Source: Puteibacter caeruleilacunae (GTDB lineage Bacteria > Bacteroidota > Bacteroidia > Bacteroidales > Prolixibacteraceae). Taken from it: a stretch of 64,000 bases of DNA. The DNA lies in contig SJCO01000001.1 in assembly GCA_005217565.1 (NCBI GenBank), positions 186,001-250,000 of the forward strand. Reading direction: 5' to 3'. The position numbers and the translations under genes were made by a program. Of this stretch, positions 1 through 9,082 are shown in pieces. The number at the start of each line of letters is the position of its first letter. The stretch's first letter is position 1. The notes below the pieces were generated by a model, which ran no database searches, had not been told where the DNA came from, and saw only the letters and a list, made by a program, of their open reading frames with translations.

Positions 1-1
1 A

Positions 2-280
2 ACAGCTACATGGGCATATTATGCGGCTACTCAATATCTGTTGGGTATACGTCCCGATGTTGATGGCTTGGTTGTTGATCCTTGTATACCAAAAGACTGG
101 GATGGTTTTAAAGTGACCCGAAAGTTTAGAGGTGCTACCTATATCATTACTGTTTGCAATCCAGATCAGGTGATGAAAGGAGTTGCAAGTATAACAGTAA
201 ACGGGCAAAAGGTGAAAGGAAATAAGCTGCCTGTAGGTCTTCCTGATGAAGTTTATACTGTAGCAGTGATAATGGGATAA
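2..280 (+). CDS. GH94 cellobiose phosphorylase family, C-terminal fragment (5' end outside window)
   Basis: The reading frame is open from the window edge to the TAA at 278-280, so this is the last 92 codons of a longer gene. The visible peptide has the C-terminal pattern of GH94 phosphorylases: LLGIRPD, then [11 protein letters not shown], then a FRGATY strand and a closing segment ending in MG. GH94 enzymes cleave cellobiose or related beta-glucosides with phosphate, normally in the cytoplasm after import. A GH5 endoglucanase starts 17 bp downstream and is probably in the same operon, which supports a cello-oligosaccharide role. The catalytic domain is not visible, so the exact acceptor (cellobiose, cellodextrin, laminaribiose or another) cannot be judged. 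Confidence 0.85.
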   Translation, partial: TATWAYYAATQYLLGIRPDVDGLVVDPCIPKDWDGFKVTRKFRGATYIITVCNPDQVMKGVASITVNGQKVKGNKLPVGLPDEVYTVAVIMG

Positions 281-297
281 AGCATAAAAGGAAAATT

Positions 298-1248
298 ATG
301 AGACAGAAATTAGTTGTTTTGATATGTGCCATATTCATTGTTGGATGTGCCTGGGCAAAAGGTCCTGTGAAGAAATATGGTAAATTGAAGGTTGTTGATC
401 GTCAACTTTGCAGTGAGGAAGGTGAAGCGGTGCAGATAAAGGGTGTCAGTTCACACGGATTGTATTGGTTTGCTCACTGTATGAATCGCAGTTCAATGAA
501 GGTGCTGGCAAAAGATTGGAAGGTTGATGTGGTACGTTTTGCTTTATATCCAAAGAATTACAAAGATCTTCCTGAATATTATATGAAAGAGGTTGATGAG
601 TTGGTCAATTTAGCAGAGGAACTAGGAGTGTATTGCATAATCGACTGGCATGTGATGGATTCTTGTAATCCAAATAATGTATTAACGGAAGCCAAGGTTT
701 TCTGGGAACATATGTCGAAGAAACATGCAGGTAAAGATCATGTGATTTATGAGATCTGTAACGAGCCAAATAAAACGCCTTGGAGTGAGGTGAAAAAGTA
801 TGCAGAGGAGATTATTCCATTGATTCGAGAAAATGATCCCAAGACTGTTATCCTGGTGGGTACACCTAATTGGAGCTCTGATTTAGCTGCTGCGGCGAAA
901 GATCCTTTGTCGTTTGATAACATCATGTATACGTTTCATTTTTATGCAAAAAGTCATAAGAACAGAAAAGCCTTTATTGATGCTACAAAGCAAATACCTG
1001 TATTCGTCTCAGAATGGGGAACGAGCAGTTATAACGGAGATGATGGTAATGATTATGAGAGCTCAGCCATTTGGTTGGATATCTTAAGCGGAAATAATCC
1101 GGATCGAATAAAGATCAGTTGGGTGAACTGGAACTTCAGTGATAAGCCTGAAGCATCTTCAATATTGCTACCAGGCAGTGGAGTGCGACAGGAATGGAAT
1201 CGTTTGACTCGCTCGGGGGAATGGATTAAAAAGCAATTTTCAAAATAA
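298..1248 (+). CDS. Secreted GH5 endo-beta-1,4-glucanase (cellulase)
   Basis: 316 residues, normal for a single-domain GH5 enzyme without binding modules. The N-terminus is a signal sequence; IVGC at residues 14-17 could be a lipobox, or cleavage may follow AWA at 18-20. The barrel shows VVRFALYP near 78-85, DWHVM at 116-120, the acid/base Glu156 in the motif YEICNEPN and the nucleophile Glu239 in VFVSEWG; this set is typical of GH5, most like subfamily 2. It hydrolyses internal beta-1,4-glucosidic bonds of cellulose or mixed-linkage glucan outside the cytoplasm. It follows the GH94 fragment by 17 bp, so products could feed that phosphorylase. The fold assignment is strong; the true substrate (cellulose, glucan, glucomannan) is inferred. 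Confidence 0.9.
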   Translation: MRQKLVVLICAIFIVGCAWAKGPVKKYGKLKVVDRQLCSEEGEAVQIKGVSSHGLYWFAHCMNRSSMKVLAKDWKVDVVRFALYPKNYKDLPEYYMKEVDELVNLAEELGVYCIIDWHVMDSCNPNNVLTEAKVFWEHMSKKHAGKDHVIYEICNEPNKTPWSEVKKYAEEIIPLIRENDPKTVILVGTPNWSSDLAAAAKDPLSFDNIMYTFHFYAKSHKNRKAFIDATKQIPVFVSEWGTSSYNGDDGNDYESSAIWLDILSGNNPDRIKISWVNWNFSDKPEASSILLPGSGVRQEWNRLTRSGEWIKKQFSK

Positions 1249-1286
1249 TCTGGTTAATAGATTGATGTTAGTGTTTGGTCATGGGT

Positions 1287-1314
1287 GTGTTGTTCGGGAT
1301 TTCCTGAACAACAC
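1287..1314. terminator. Hairpin terminator between convergent GH5 and response regulator genes
   Basis: A 12 bp stem (1287-1298 with 1303-1314, one G-U pair) has a 4-base loop and is followed by ATTTTA. It lies in the 80 bp between two convergent genes, so it probably stops transcription from both sides. Confidence 0.7.
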
Positions 1315-1328
1315 ATTTTATCAATACA

Positions 1329-2015
1329 TTACAATATCAGTTTATATCCTATTCCCCTGATATTCACAATCTGAATTGATGCGTCATCGCGTAAGTATTT
1401 TCGTAGACGAGTGATGAATACATCCATGCTTCGGGCATTAAAGAACGAGTCGTCACCCCATAACTTATCGAGTACCAGTTTGCGTTCAAGTACCTGATTG
1501 CGCTTCTCAAATAACATGAACAAAACCTCAGCCTCACGATGGGTAAGGGTACGTTCCTTGTCCTCAAGGGTAAGTGTTTGATTGGTATAGTTGAAATGAT
1601 AACGGCCAATGAAACATGCTTCAACTGCTGTGGGAGTATTGGTGTTATTTCTGCCTGCAAGAGCCTTAATGCGGACAATCAATTCTTCTATGCTGAAGGG
1701 CTTTTTCAGGTAGTCGTTACCTCCAAGCTCAAAACCTTCAACAACATCTTTCGTTTGTGATCGGGCCGTTAGGAAGATAATTGGCGTGTGCTGATTGAGT
1801 TTTCTGAATTCACGTGCAATTGAGAATCCATCCATTTTAGGAAGCATCACATCTAGTACCAACACATCGTAGTTGTTGGTTATTGCTGCCTGATAACCTG
1901 CAGCTCCATCGGTGTGATAATCCACCTGAAATCCTCTACTTTCCAGACTGTCAGTAACGACCATGCCTAAGGCTTCTTCATCTTCTACAAATAATATATT
2001 GATTGATGTTTCCAT
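1329..2015 (-). CDS. OmpR-family response regulator, RprY-like
   Basis: 228 residues from the ATG at 2015. A TTG nine bases further upstream (2024) is also possible but would overlap the kinase gene, and the ATG lies just after the kinase stop codon. An N-terminal receiver domain has the acidic cluster VEDEE, phospho-acceptor Asp55 in LVLDVMLP and the conserved Lys in LKKPF. A C-terminal winged helix carries FNARSMDVFITRLRK and a final GYKL, as in the RprY group of Bacteroidetes. It is co-transcribed with the histidine kinase upstream and should be phosphorylated by it. The likely role is transcription control of envelope or stress genes; the divergent GLPGLI/ABC/peptidase genes are plausible targets, by inference from the phased repeats between the two units. 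Confidence 0.93.
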   Translation of the reverse strand: METSINILFVEDEEALGMVVTDSLESRGFQVDYHTDGAAGYQAAITNNYDVLVLDVMLPKMDGFSIAREFRKLNQHTPIIFLTARSQTKDVVEGFELGGNDYLKKPFSIEELIVRIKALAGRNNTNTPTAVEACFIGRYHFNYTNQTLTLEDKERTLTHREAEVLFMLFEKRNQVLERKLVLDKLWGDDSFFNARSMDVFITRLRKYLRDDASIQIVNIRGIGYKLIL

Positions 2016-2017
2016 AA

Positions 2018-3475
2018 TTAACAAGGGATAATGATTGTAAATGTTGTTCCTTTTGTTGGCTCACTGCTCACCGTAATTTTACCATTGTGCTTCTCTATGA
2101 TGTTTTTCACATAATGGAGTCCTAATCCAAAACCTTTCACATTGTGAATATCGCCAGTAGATACACGGTAGAATTTCTCAAAGATCTTCTCTTGATGTTT
2201 TTTCGCAATACCGATACCATTGTCGGTAAACTTCAAGGCCACCTCATGATTTTGCTTGTCACAACTGATATTAATCTTCAATTGTTCTCCTGAATATTTT
2301 ATGCTGTTCTCAATGAGATTTTGTACTACGTTAACCATATGAAAACGATCTGCCCTAAAGCGACAAGCATCAGGTGAGATGTTGAGTTTTATGTCGACTT
2401 CCTTATCGAAGTGACTGAATTTTTTACTGTGAATAATGTTGTTGCATAGCTCATTGAAGTTGATCTCTTCAGGATTCATCCTCATTGGTTCCCGCTCTTC
2501 GCGAGCCATATTCAACACCTTTTCTACCAAGTCTGACAGGCGACCTAATTCTCGCTGAGAAACGTTGAGGTAGCGTTCCGATTTTTCTTTGTCCTCTAAA
2601 GCTCCAAAGCTTTGCATCGACTCAACTACTGCCGATACTGTGGCAATTGGCGTCTTGAGCTCATGCGTCATATTGTTGATGAAATCATTCTTAATCTGCG
2701 ATAGCTGCTTTTGTCGAAAAATAGTACTTAGCATGTAGAAAAAGCAGGTCATAATCAAGATGAAGAGGATGACGGTAATACTCAGACTAACGCCCATTTG
2801 GGTGAAGATAACCTGATTTTCATTCTGTATATAGGCGCGAATCATTCTGTCGCCTGTTATGGACGTTGCGAATGCTCTAGTGTGTAGGAAATCTGTTGTA
2901 TCTGCTACTGCAATATTATTAGGATTGATTAAGACTGAGTCATTCTCACTGCTGGTGACATGCATGAAGTAGTCGAGTTGCAAATTACGACTTTTTAATT
3001 CACTGCGAAACAGTGTGTCAATCATGGTCATATTGATTGCAGGAGTTTCAGCAGATTCTTTCTGAAGTAAAGCAGTTACCATTTCCCTGATCCTTAATTC
3101 AATTTTCTCAGGAATGGAGTCAAGCGAAGCTGTAGCCTCATCCATTGATTCAAATTTCATGGAAAATTCGGCATGACCTCCCATTGGATTATTGGTGTTG
3201 ATCGATTTCAATAGAGAATCTAAATTGGCCCCATTTGCTGAAGAACTGATGGTCACAACTTTGGCTGATCCTCCCTTTAGCAATGTTTGCATATCCTCCT
3301 GATAGCGATTGGTGAGTTCGGTTTTTACGCTGTTTTCCATTGCCAGATTGAGTTCTTTCAATAGCTGTTCACGGTTGTTCTTGTAAAACTTTCCAATCCA
3401 ATGAACCTGTAATGAAATAAGTCCGATGATGGATATTACAACCAGAAACAATATGATTCTAATTCTTCGTGTCAT
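2018..3475 (-). CDS. Membrane sensor histidine kinase, RprX-like
   Basis: 485 residues. Transmembrane segments at about 7-25 and 228-252 flank a ~200-residue periplasmic sensor region. After the second segment comes a dimerisation/phospho-acceptor helix with His271 in FINNMTHELKTP, then an ATP-binding domain with N box around Asn390, G1 box DNGIGI at 418-423, F box EKFYRV and G2 box GFGLGL at 448-453. All catalytic boxes are intact. There is no HAMP domain, as in many Bacteroidetes kinases of this group. It autophosphorylates and passes phosphate to the adjacent OmpR-type regulator, whose gene begins 2 bp after the stop codon here. The ligand is unknown. Confidence 0.93.
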   Translation of the reverse strand: MTRRIRIILFLVVISIIGLISLQVHWIGKFYKNNREQLLKELNLAMENSVKTELTNRYQEDMQTLLKGGSAKVVTISSSANGANLDSLLKSINTNNPMGGHAEFSMKFESMDEATASLDSIPEKIELRIREMVTALLQKESAETPAINMTMIDTLFRSELKSRNLQLDYFMHVTSSENDSVLINPNNIAVADTTDFLHTRAFATSITGDRMIRAYIQNENQVIFTQMGVSLSITVILFILIMTCFFYMLSTIFRQKQLSQIKNDFINNMTHELKTPIATVSAVVESMQSFGALEDKEKSERYLNVSQRELGRLSDLVEKVLNMAREEREPMRMNPEEINFNELCNNIIHSKKFSHFDKEVDIKLNISPDACRFRADRFHMVNVVQNLIENSIKYSGEQLKINISCDKQNHEVALKFTDNGIGIAKKHQEKIFEKFYRVSTGDIHNVKGFGLGLHYVKNIIEKHNGKITVSSEPTKGTTFTIIIPC

Positions 3476-3525
3476 GATACGAAAATAGTACTATTCTCGA
3501 TCAATTTTCATTGTTATGTAAACCG

Positions 3526-3561
3526 TTAACACACGTTAACAGTAGATAACAGACCATTAAC
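3526..3561. promoter_or_regulatory. Four helically phased TAAC-ending repeats, candidate OmpR-type operator
   Basis: Between the divergent kinase and GLPGLI genes lie GTTAAC (3525-3530), GTTAAC (3535-3540), GATAAC (3545-3550) and CATTAAC (3555-3561), ending at 3530, 3540, 3550 and 3561. The 10-11 bp period places all on one face of the helix, as known for tandem binding of OmpR-family regulators. Assignment to the adjacent regulator is inference. Confidence 0.45.
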
Positions 3562-3583
3562 CAGCAATCTCCAAAGTGCCCAA

Positions 3584-3591
3584 TACTTTTG
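3584..3591 (+). promoter_or_regulatory. Candidate -7 element TACTTTTG
   Basis: TACTTTTG fits the Bacteroidetes -7 consensus TAnnTTTG exactly. It lies 23 bp after the phased TAAC repeats and would give a leader of about 150 nt for the GLPGLI gene. No clear TTTG -33 element is seen, which suits an activator-dependent promoter. Confidence 0.35.
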
Positions 3592-3748
3592 TTGCAGAGA
3601 TTATAGGTCAAAGGAATGTGAATGATAGATGAATAGTTTTACCCACCGGTTTCTTAATAGAGGTAGAAATGATTCTTTAGCACACAGGTCTGGAAATCGA
3701 TATATCATCCAATAATCTTTAAATCAGGTAATCTAAAAAACAAGAGGT

Positions 3749-4432
3749 ATGAAGCAGATATTTATAATAGCACTGGTAATTGGAATCGCATTAACCAATG
3801 CAATGGGACAAAAACAGGGGGGGATTGTTTTTGAGCAGGTGATCAATATTCATAAGAATTTGAGTCCGGAGCAGCAGGCATACATAGCCATGTTGCCGGA
3901 ATTTAGTAAGCGTAAATATCAGTTTGTATTTAATGAGAAGCAGGGTGTGTTGAAGGTACTTCCTCAAGAACAACCAGAAGGAATGATGATCATGACTTCT
4001 GGAGGTGGAAACGATGCATTCGTCGATTTCAAAAAACAGGTTTATAGAAATTATATAGAAGTTGATGGAGAGGTCTTCTGTACTGAAGTGCCTATAATTC
4101 CTGTATCGGAAATAAAAGCTACTGGTAAAACAAAAAAGATTCTGAATTACGAGTGTAAAGAATATAGAGGGGAAGGAACAGAGTTTAGTTTATGGATCTG
4201 CGAGAGTCTTCCTGCTGGAATTTCTCCTATGCCGCCAATTTTCGGAAATGGTGCAGTTTTGTCTATGGAAAGTGACAAACTTTCATTTACAGCTGTATCA
4301 TTCAGTAAGGGTATTGATGCAAAAGAGTTGACACCTAAAGAAGCACAAGTGATCACAGCAGAGCAATACAAGGATCTGCAAGAAGAGAAAATAGGCGAGA
4401 TGAAAGCAATGAGTGGAAGTAAGGTTAACTAG
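3749..4432 (+). CDS. GLPGLI-like secreted protein
   Basis: 227 residues with a signal peptide (first ~20 residues, cleavage after NAMG). The body has short beta strands in the GLPGLI-family style: a GIVFEQ start strand, a central FVDFKKQVYRN strand where the substrate-like Y-rich hairpin is usual, a LNYECKEYRG strand with Cys, then LWICESLPAGISP, which corresponds to the proline/glycine-rich signature of the family but is degenerate here. Function of the family is unknown; members are secreted and often next to metallopeptidases, peptidase-fused transporters or TonB receptors. Here it precedes an ABC ATPase by 116 bp and an ABC permease/M1 fusion, probably in one operon divergent from the two-component pair. 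Confidence 0.65.
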   Translation: MKQIFIIALVIGIALTNAMGQKQGGIVFEQVINIHKNLSPEQQAYIAMLPEFSKRKYQFVFNEKQGVLKVLPQEQPEGMMIMTSGGGNDAFVDFKKQVYRNYIEVDGEVFCTEVPIIPVSEIKATGKTKKILNYECKEYRGEGTEFSLWICESLPAGISPMPPIFGNGAVLSMESDKLSFTAVSFSKGIDAKELTPKEAQVITAEQYKDLQEEKIGEMKAMSGSKVN

Positions 4433-4528
4433 TTGATTTTACAGTCAACCATAAAAGATTGATCAATGCGAATTAATTATCTATTATTCCAATCTTCCTT
4501 TAATCCGGAAATCATCTACTAATTGTTT

Positions 4529-4542
4529 AATCTAAAAATCTA
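4529..4542 (+). promoter_or_regulatory. Repeated leader motif AATCTAAAAATCTA
   Basis: An A-rich 14-mer ending 6 bp before the start codon of the ABC ATPase gene. The same or nearly the same motif precedes the genes starting at 18425, 25792 and 56865. It takes the place of a Shine-Dalgarno sequence and may be the translation-initiation signal. Confidence 0.45.
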
Positions 4543-4548
4543 CGAAGT

Positions 4549-5412
4549 ATGAGATTACAAATTAAAAATATAACTAAGAAATATCCCAATGGTGTATTGG
4601 CCCTCAATAGGTTTTCGCTTAATATCGGAAGCGGTATGTTCGGCTTATTAGGACCAAATGGGGCTGGTAAATCAACCTTATTGCGTACAATTGCAACCTT
4701 ACAGGATCCTGATGAGGGAACTATTACTTTCGATGATACAGATGTACTTGCATGTAAAGATGAGATTAAAAAAAGTCTTGGATATTTACCACAGGATTTT
4801 GGAGTGTATCCTAAGATTAGCGCAAAGGAATTGCTCAATCATTTTGCTGTGTTGAAAGGGATTCACAATCGCAATGAACGTAAAGATATGGTCGATTTTT
4901 TGCTGAAGCAGGTTAATCTATATGAGAAGCGGAAAAAGAGTGTGCATACCTTTAGTGGAGGAATGAAACAGCGCTTTGGTATTGCACTTGCTTTATTGGG
5001 CGATCCTAAGTTGATCATCGTTGATGAACCTACTGCAGGATTAGATCCTGCTGAGCGAAATAGATTTAATAATCTGCTGAGTGAGATTAGTGAGCAGAAG
5101 GTGGTGATTTTATCAACTCATATTGTCGACGATGTGAAGGATTTATGTAACGATATGGCTATCATTAATCAAGGGGAATTATTGGTAAATGGTAGACCAA
5201 CAGATTTGATAAAAGAGCTTAATGGAAGAATTTGGGAGAAGCGAATAAGCAAGCAGGAACTTCCCGCATATCACGATAACTACCAAGTGATCAACGCTCA
5301 TCTTAATGAAGGTAAACCATTGATCCATATTCTTCAGGATGAGCATCCTGAGTCTGGTTTTGAACAGGTAGCTCCAAATTTGGAGGATGTTTATTTTTCA
5401 GCAATTCGCTAG
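4549..5412 (+). CDS. ABC transporter ATP-binding protein
   Basis: 287 residues, single nucleotide-binding domain. Walker A GPNGAGKST at 35-43 (Lys41), signature FSGGMKQ at 135-141, Walker B LIIVDEP with catalytic Glu160, D-loop AGLD and an H-loop His in LSTHIVDD are all intact. The ~70 residues after the ATPase core are poorly conserved, as in exporters of the ABC-2/CcmA/DrrA type. It powers the membrane protein encoded 10 bp downstream, the permease/M1 fusion. The transported substrate is unknown; such pairs in Bacteroidetes are usually annotated as ABC-2 exporters. Confidence 0.92.
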   Translation: MRLQIKNITKKYPNGVLALNRFSLNIGSGMFGLLGPNGAGKSTLLRTIATLQDPDEGTITFDDTDVLACKDEIKKSLGYLPQDFGVYPKISAKELLNHFAVLKGIHNRNERKDMVDFLLKQVNLYEKRKKSVHTFSGGMKQRFGIALALLGDPKLIIVDEPTAGLDPAERNRFNNLLSEISEQKVVILSTHIVDDVKDLCNDMAIINQGELLVNGRPTDLIKELNGRIWEKRISKQELPAYHDNYQVINAHLNEGKPLIHILQDEHPESGFEQVAPNLEDVYFSAIR

Positions 5413-5422
5413 ACTAACTTAA

Positions 5423-8400
5423 ATGAAGTGTGATATGTTGTATGAGATATTTCGATTTGAATTGAAAAGAGCATTTCAGCGCCCGGCAATATTCCTTTAT
5501 TGGAGCATCATGTTTTTGATTGCTTTTGCCTTTATAAATGCCACAGGAGGAGCCTTTAAAAGTGTTAACATTCATTTGGCTGGCGAAAATGTATATGTCA
5601 ATGCTCCAGGTGTGATAGATATTGTAATGAGTTCATTCTCGTACCTTGGAATTTTTGTGATCGCGGCGGTGTGTGCCAATATAGTTTTGAAGGATTTTCA
5701 GCACAATACCCTTGAGTTGATGTTTAGTACGCCTTTGCAAAAGGTACATTATATCGCAGGACGATTTGCTGCTGCGTTTGTTTTGTGTGTATTTGTGTTT
5801 TCTGCCGTTGGCGTGGGATTATATATAGGTACACTCATGCCTTATTTGAATCATTCACTGATTGGGCCTAATGAGTTTATGACTTATATAAAGCCGTATC
5901 TTACACGTATTCTTCCCAATATCTTTTTCGTAAGTGCCGTCTTTTTTAGTCTGAGTTTATTGTTGAGGAGTGTGGTCGTTAACTGGATTTCTATCATTGG
6001 CTTATATATCATGTATGTGATAGCAATGATTTTGTTCCGCGACCTGGAAAACCAGACATTAGCTTCATTACTCGATCCATTTGGTATTGCAGCTTCGTTG
6101 AAGGTGACAACAGCCGACTCTGCATCAGATATGAATAAGGCAGGGGCTGGCTTAGTGGATGTATTTCTCTATAATCGCTTATTATGGATTGGTCTAGGTA
6201 GTCTGTTGCTGATATTTACTTATTTCCGTTTCCGATTTGCTTATAATCTGCGATCGATAAAGTTGCTGAGTAATAAGAAATCAAATGATTTAGACTCTGG
6301 TGATGGGACAATGTCGGACAAGGATATGCTGATTAAAATAAGTAATCAAGTTGCCCCGGAAATCAATACAAGCAATGGTAATAAGCCGTTGGCAACGTTG
6401 TTGCATCTTATTGGTTTTGAAACACGCAAGCTGTTGGGTAATACCTATTTCTTGTTGATTTCTCTTCTGATGGTTGTCTTTATTTTTGTTGCCTCTAAAG
6501 GTATTGGTAAAATGTATGATACCACAACGTATCCGGTGACTTACCAAGTATTGTCGATCCTTGGAGGTAGTATTCAGTTGGTGCTGTTTGTTATAGTACT
6601 GCTTTTCTCAGGCGAGATGATTTGGCGTGATCGTGATCGTAAGATTCATGAAATTTGTCTCACCTATCCTACGTCACGATGGATTCAGTTTGCTAGTAAA
6701 TTCACTGCATTAGCCTTGGGGATTGTATTTCTCTTACTGATTATGATATTAAGTGGGGTGATTGTTCAAGCCATGGCCGATTATCATCATTATGAGTTAG
6801 GATTGTATGTTAAGTCGGTATTTGGAGTCAGTTTTATAAACTATTTATTGCTGATGGTTGTCGCATTTTTGATTCATATTGTGGTGAACAATAAGTATCT
6901 GGGACATGTGTTTATTATCCTCTATTGGGTGATCGATAGCTATTTTGCCTATGATCTTTTTAAGCATCATCTATTGGTCTATGGAGGAGGTCCTGGAGTG
7001 GCTTATTCCGATATGAATGGCTATGGATTTGGTATGCTTCCTTATTGGATTTTTAAACTTTACTGGATTTGCATTGCTGTTGCCTTAATGATTATTGGTA
7101 ATCAGCTGTTGGTTACGCAGACTGAAGATCATTGGCGCAAACGAATGCAGTTATTAGGTAATAGACTAAAGGGACGAACCATTGTATCATTAACAGTGGT
7201 GGTGTTAATTGCCGTATCGCTTGGTTCATTTATTTTCTACAATACCAACATTAAGCATGATTTTAAAACCTCGTATAAGGGTGAACTTGAAGCTGTGGAA
7301 TATGAGAAGAAATATAAAGAGTATGAGGATCTGAACCAGCCTAAGATTACCGATGTGAAGCTACATGTGGATCTATATCCTGAAAGTGGTAATGTGATGG
7401 CCAAAGGGACATATATTCTGAAGAATCTCACTGATCAACCTATCGATACGTTATTGATTAATGGGAATAAGAATCTGAGCAACTACTCTTTCACTAAATC
7501 TGTTGAGTTGATTGAGGAGGATAGTCAATACAATATGAGCTTTTATCGTCTTACAAAGTCGTTGCAGCCTAATGATGAGGTGAAGATATCATTTGAATAT
7601 AATGGTGTAAACGATGGTTTTAGTCATAATGGAGCAAGGAATATCTGTGAGAAAAATGGAACATTCCTATACAGCTCGTTGTTCCCATCTTTAGGGTATA
7701 GTGATCAAGCAGAACTGAGTAGTAAACGCATTCGTGAAAAGCATGGTTTACCAGCAAAGCCAGTAGCATTAAGTCGTGATGACCAGCAGGGGATTCAACG
7801 TAATTTTATTAGTCGCGATGCCGACTTTATCAACTTTGAAGCTGTGGTAAGTACATCGAGTGATCAAACTGCTCTTACTCCAGGAGCATTGGTGAAGCAG
7901 TGGAAGGAGGGAGAGCGTAATTATTTCCATTATCGTTCTGAGCATCCGATGTTACATTATTATGCAATACTTTCGGGGCGCTATGAATGTAAGCAGTCGC
8001 AATGGCAATCGCCCGGAGGACAAACGGTGGAGTTGAGTATTTACCATCATCCGGGACATGAATATAATCTTGACAATATGATGTTAGGGGTAAAAACTTC
8101 ATTGGATACTTACTCCAAGTGTTATTCTCCTTACCAGTTTGGTCAGTTACGTATTGTAGAGTTTCCACGATATGCCTCTTATGCACAGTCGTTTCCTAAT
8201 ATGATTCCGTTTTCTGAAGGTATTGGATTTATTGCCGATCTGCGAGAATTAGATAAGGAGGATGTGATATTTGACAAGCAGATCATCGATTATCCGTTTT
8301 TTGTGACTACTCACGAAATGGCGCATCAATGGTGGGCGCATCAAGTGGCTGCAGCTGATGTTGAGGGATCGCAGATGTTGATGGAATCGCTAACACAGTA

Positions 8401-9082
8401 TAGTGCCTTGCAGTGTATGGAAGCGTATTATGGAAAGGATCGGATGAAGAAATTTCTGAAGAATGAGAATTCACGCTATGTGATGTCACGAAAGAACGAA
8501 AATCATGGCGAACGTTCTTTAGCTTTGGTTGCTCCTCACCAGAGTACTACTTATTATAATAAAGGAGCATTGGTGATGAATGCTTTGGGTAACTACCTGG
8601 GAAAGGATACCCTTATAAGTGTATTGCGAGGATTTGTTAAGGATTACGCATTTAAAGGCGCTCCATATCCTACAACCAACGATTTGATTGGAAGGATAAA
8701 AACAGCTGCTCCCGACAGTATGCAGTATTTTGTGGAGGACGCATTGGAGAAAATAACCTTTTATAAAACCAATGTGGACTCGGTATTCTACAAGCGACGA
8801 AAAGACTTTACTTATGAGGTAGACGCTTATGTCAATATCGATAAGTATTATGTGGATGAAAAGGGTAATGAGTCAGAAGCTAGCTGCGATGATTATATCG
8901 AAGTAGAGGTATATAATTCGACAAAGGAAGCCTTGCTAACACGGAAGTTCAAGTTGAAGTCGGGGCGCAATCACCTGCATTTTGTAGTGAAACGTAAACC
9001 ATCATCAATAATTGTCGATCCTAATTACTATATCATGACCAAGGACTTTAATCGCTTTGGTACCGAAATGAAGAAAGGATAA
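5423..9082 (+). CDS. ABC-2 permease fused to M1-type zinc aminopeptidase domain
   Basis: 1219 residues in two parts. Residues ~1-600 hold about a dozen hydrophobic segments in two ABC-2-like sets, separated by a charged linker around 280-330; a last transmembrane helix near 585-610 leads out of the membrane. Residues ~630-1219 form an extracytoplasmic M1-like metallopeptidase: zinc motif HEMAH (His964, Glu965, His968), a third ligand Glu988 in MLMESLTQYS, and a downstream catalytic-like Tyr region (STTYYNKGALV). The spacing from the second His to Glu is one residue longer than in classic M1 enzymes, a feature I associate with the Bacteroidetes fusion group. Partner ATPase is immediately upstream. 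A likely role is peptide release or processing coupled to transport; substrate unknown. Confidence 0.88.
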   Translation: MKCDMLYEIFRFELKRAFQRPAIFLYWSIMFLIAFAFINATGGAFKSVNIHLAGENVYVNAPGVIDIVMSSFSYLGIFVIAAVCANIVLKDFQHNTLELMFSTPLQKVHYIAGRFAAAFVLCVFVFSAVGVGLYIGTLMPYLNHSLIGPNEFMTYIKPYLTRILPNIFFVSAVFFSLSLLLRSVVVNWISIIGLYIMYVIAMILFRDLENQTLASLLDPFGIAASLKVTTADSASDMNKAGAGLVDVFLYNRLLWIGLGSLLLIFTYFRFRFAYNLRSIKLLSNKKSNDLDSGDGTMSDKDMLIKISNQVAPEINTSNGNKPLATLLHLIGFETRKLLGNTYFLLISLLMVVFIFVASKGIGKMYDTTTYPVTYQVLSILGGSIQLVLFVIVLLFSGEMIWRDRDRKIHEICLTYPTSRWIQFASKFTALALGIVFLLLIMILSGVIVQAMADYHHYELGLYVKSVFGVSFINYLLLMVVAFLIHIVVNNKYLGHVFIILYWVIDSYFAYDLFKHHLLVYGGGPGVAYSDMNGYGFGMLPYWIFKLYWICIAVALMIIGNQLLVTQTEDHWRKRMQLLGNRLKGRTIVSLTVVVLIAVSLGSFIFYNTNIKHDFKTSYKGELEAVEYEKKYKEYEDLNQPKITDVKLHVDLYPESGNVMAKGTYILKNLTDQPIDTLLINGNKNLSNYSFTKSVELIEEDSQYNMSFYRLTKSLQPNDEVKISFEYNGVNDGFSHNGARNICEKNGTFLYSSLFPSLGYSDQAELSSKRIREKHGLPAKPVALSRDDQQGIQRNFISRDADFINFEAVVSTSSDQTALTPGALVKQWKEGERNYFHYRSEHPMLHYYAILSGRYECKQSQWQSPGGQTVELSIYHHPGHEYNLDNMMLGVKTSLDTYSKCYSPYQFGQLRIVEFPRYASYAQSFPNMIPFSEGIGFIADLRELDKEDVIFDKQIIDYPFFVTTHEMAHQWWAHQVAAADVEGSQMLMESLTQYSALQCMEAYYGKDRMKKFLKNENSRYVMSRKNENHGERSLALVAPHQSTTYYNKGALVMNALGNYLGKDTLISVLRGFVKDYAFKGAPYPTTNDLIGRIKTAAPDSMQYFVEDALEKITFYKTNVDSVFYKRRKDFTYEVDAYVNIDKYYVDEKGNESEASCDDYIEVEVYNSTKEALLTRKFKLKSGRNHLHFVVKRKPSSIIVDPNYYIMTKDFNRFGTEMKKG

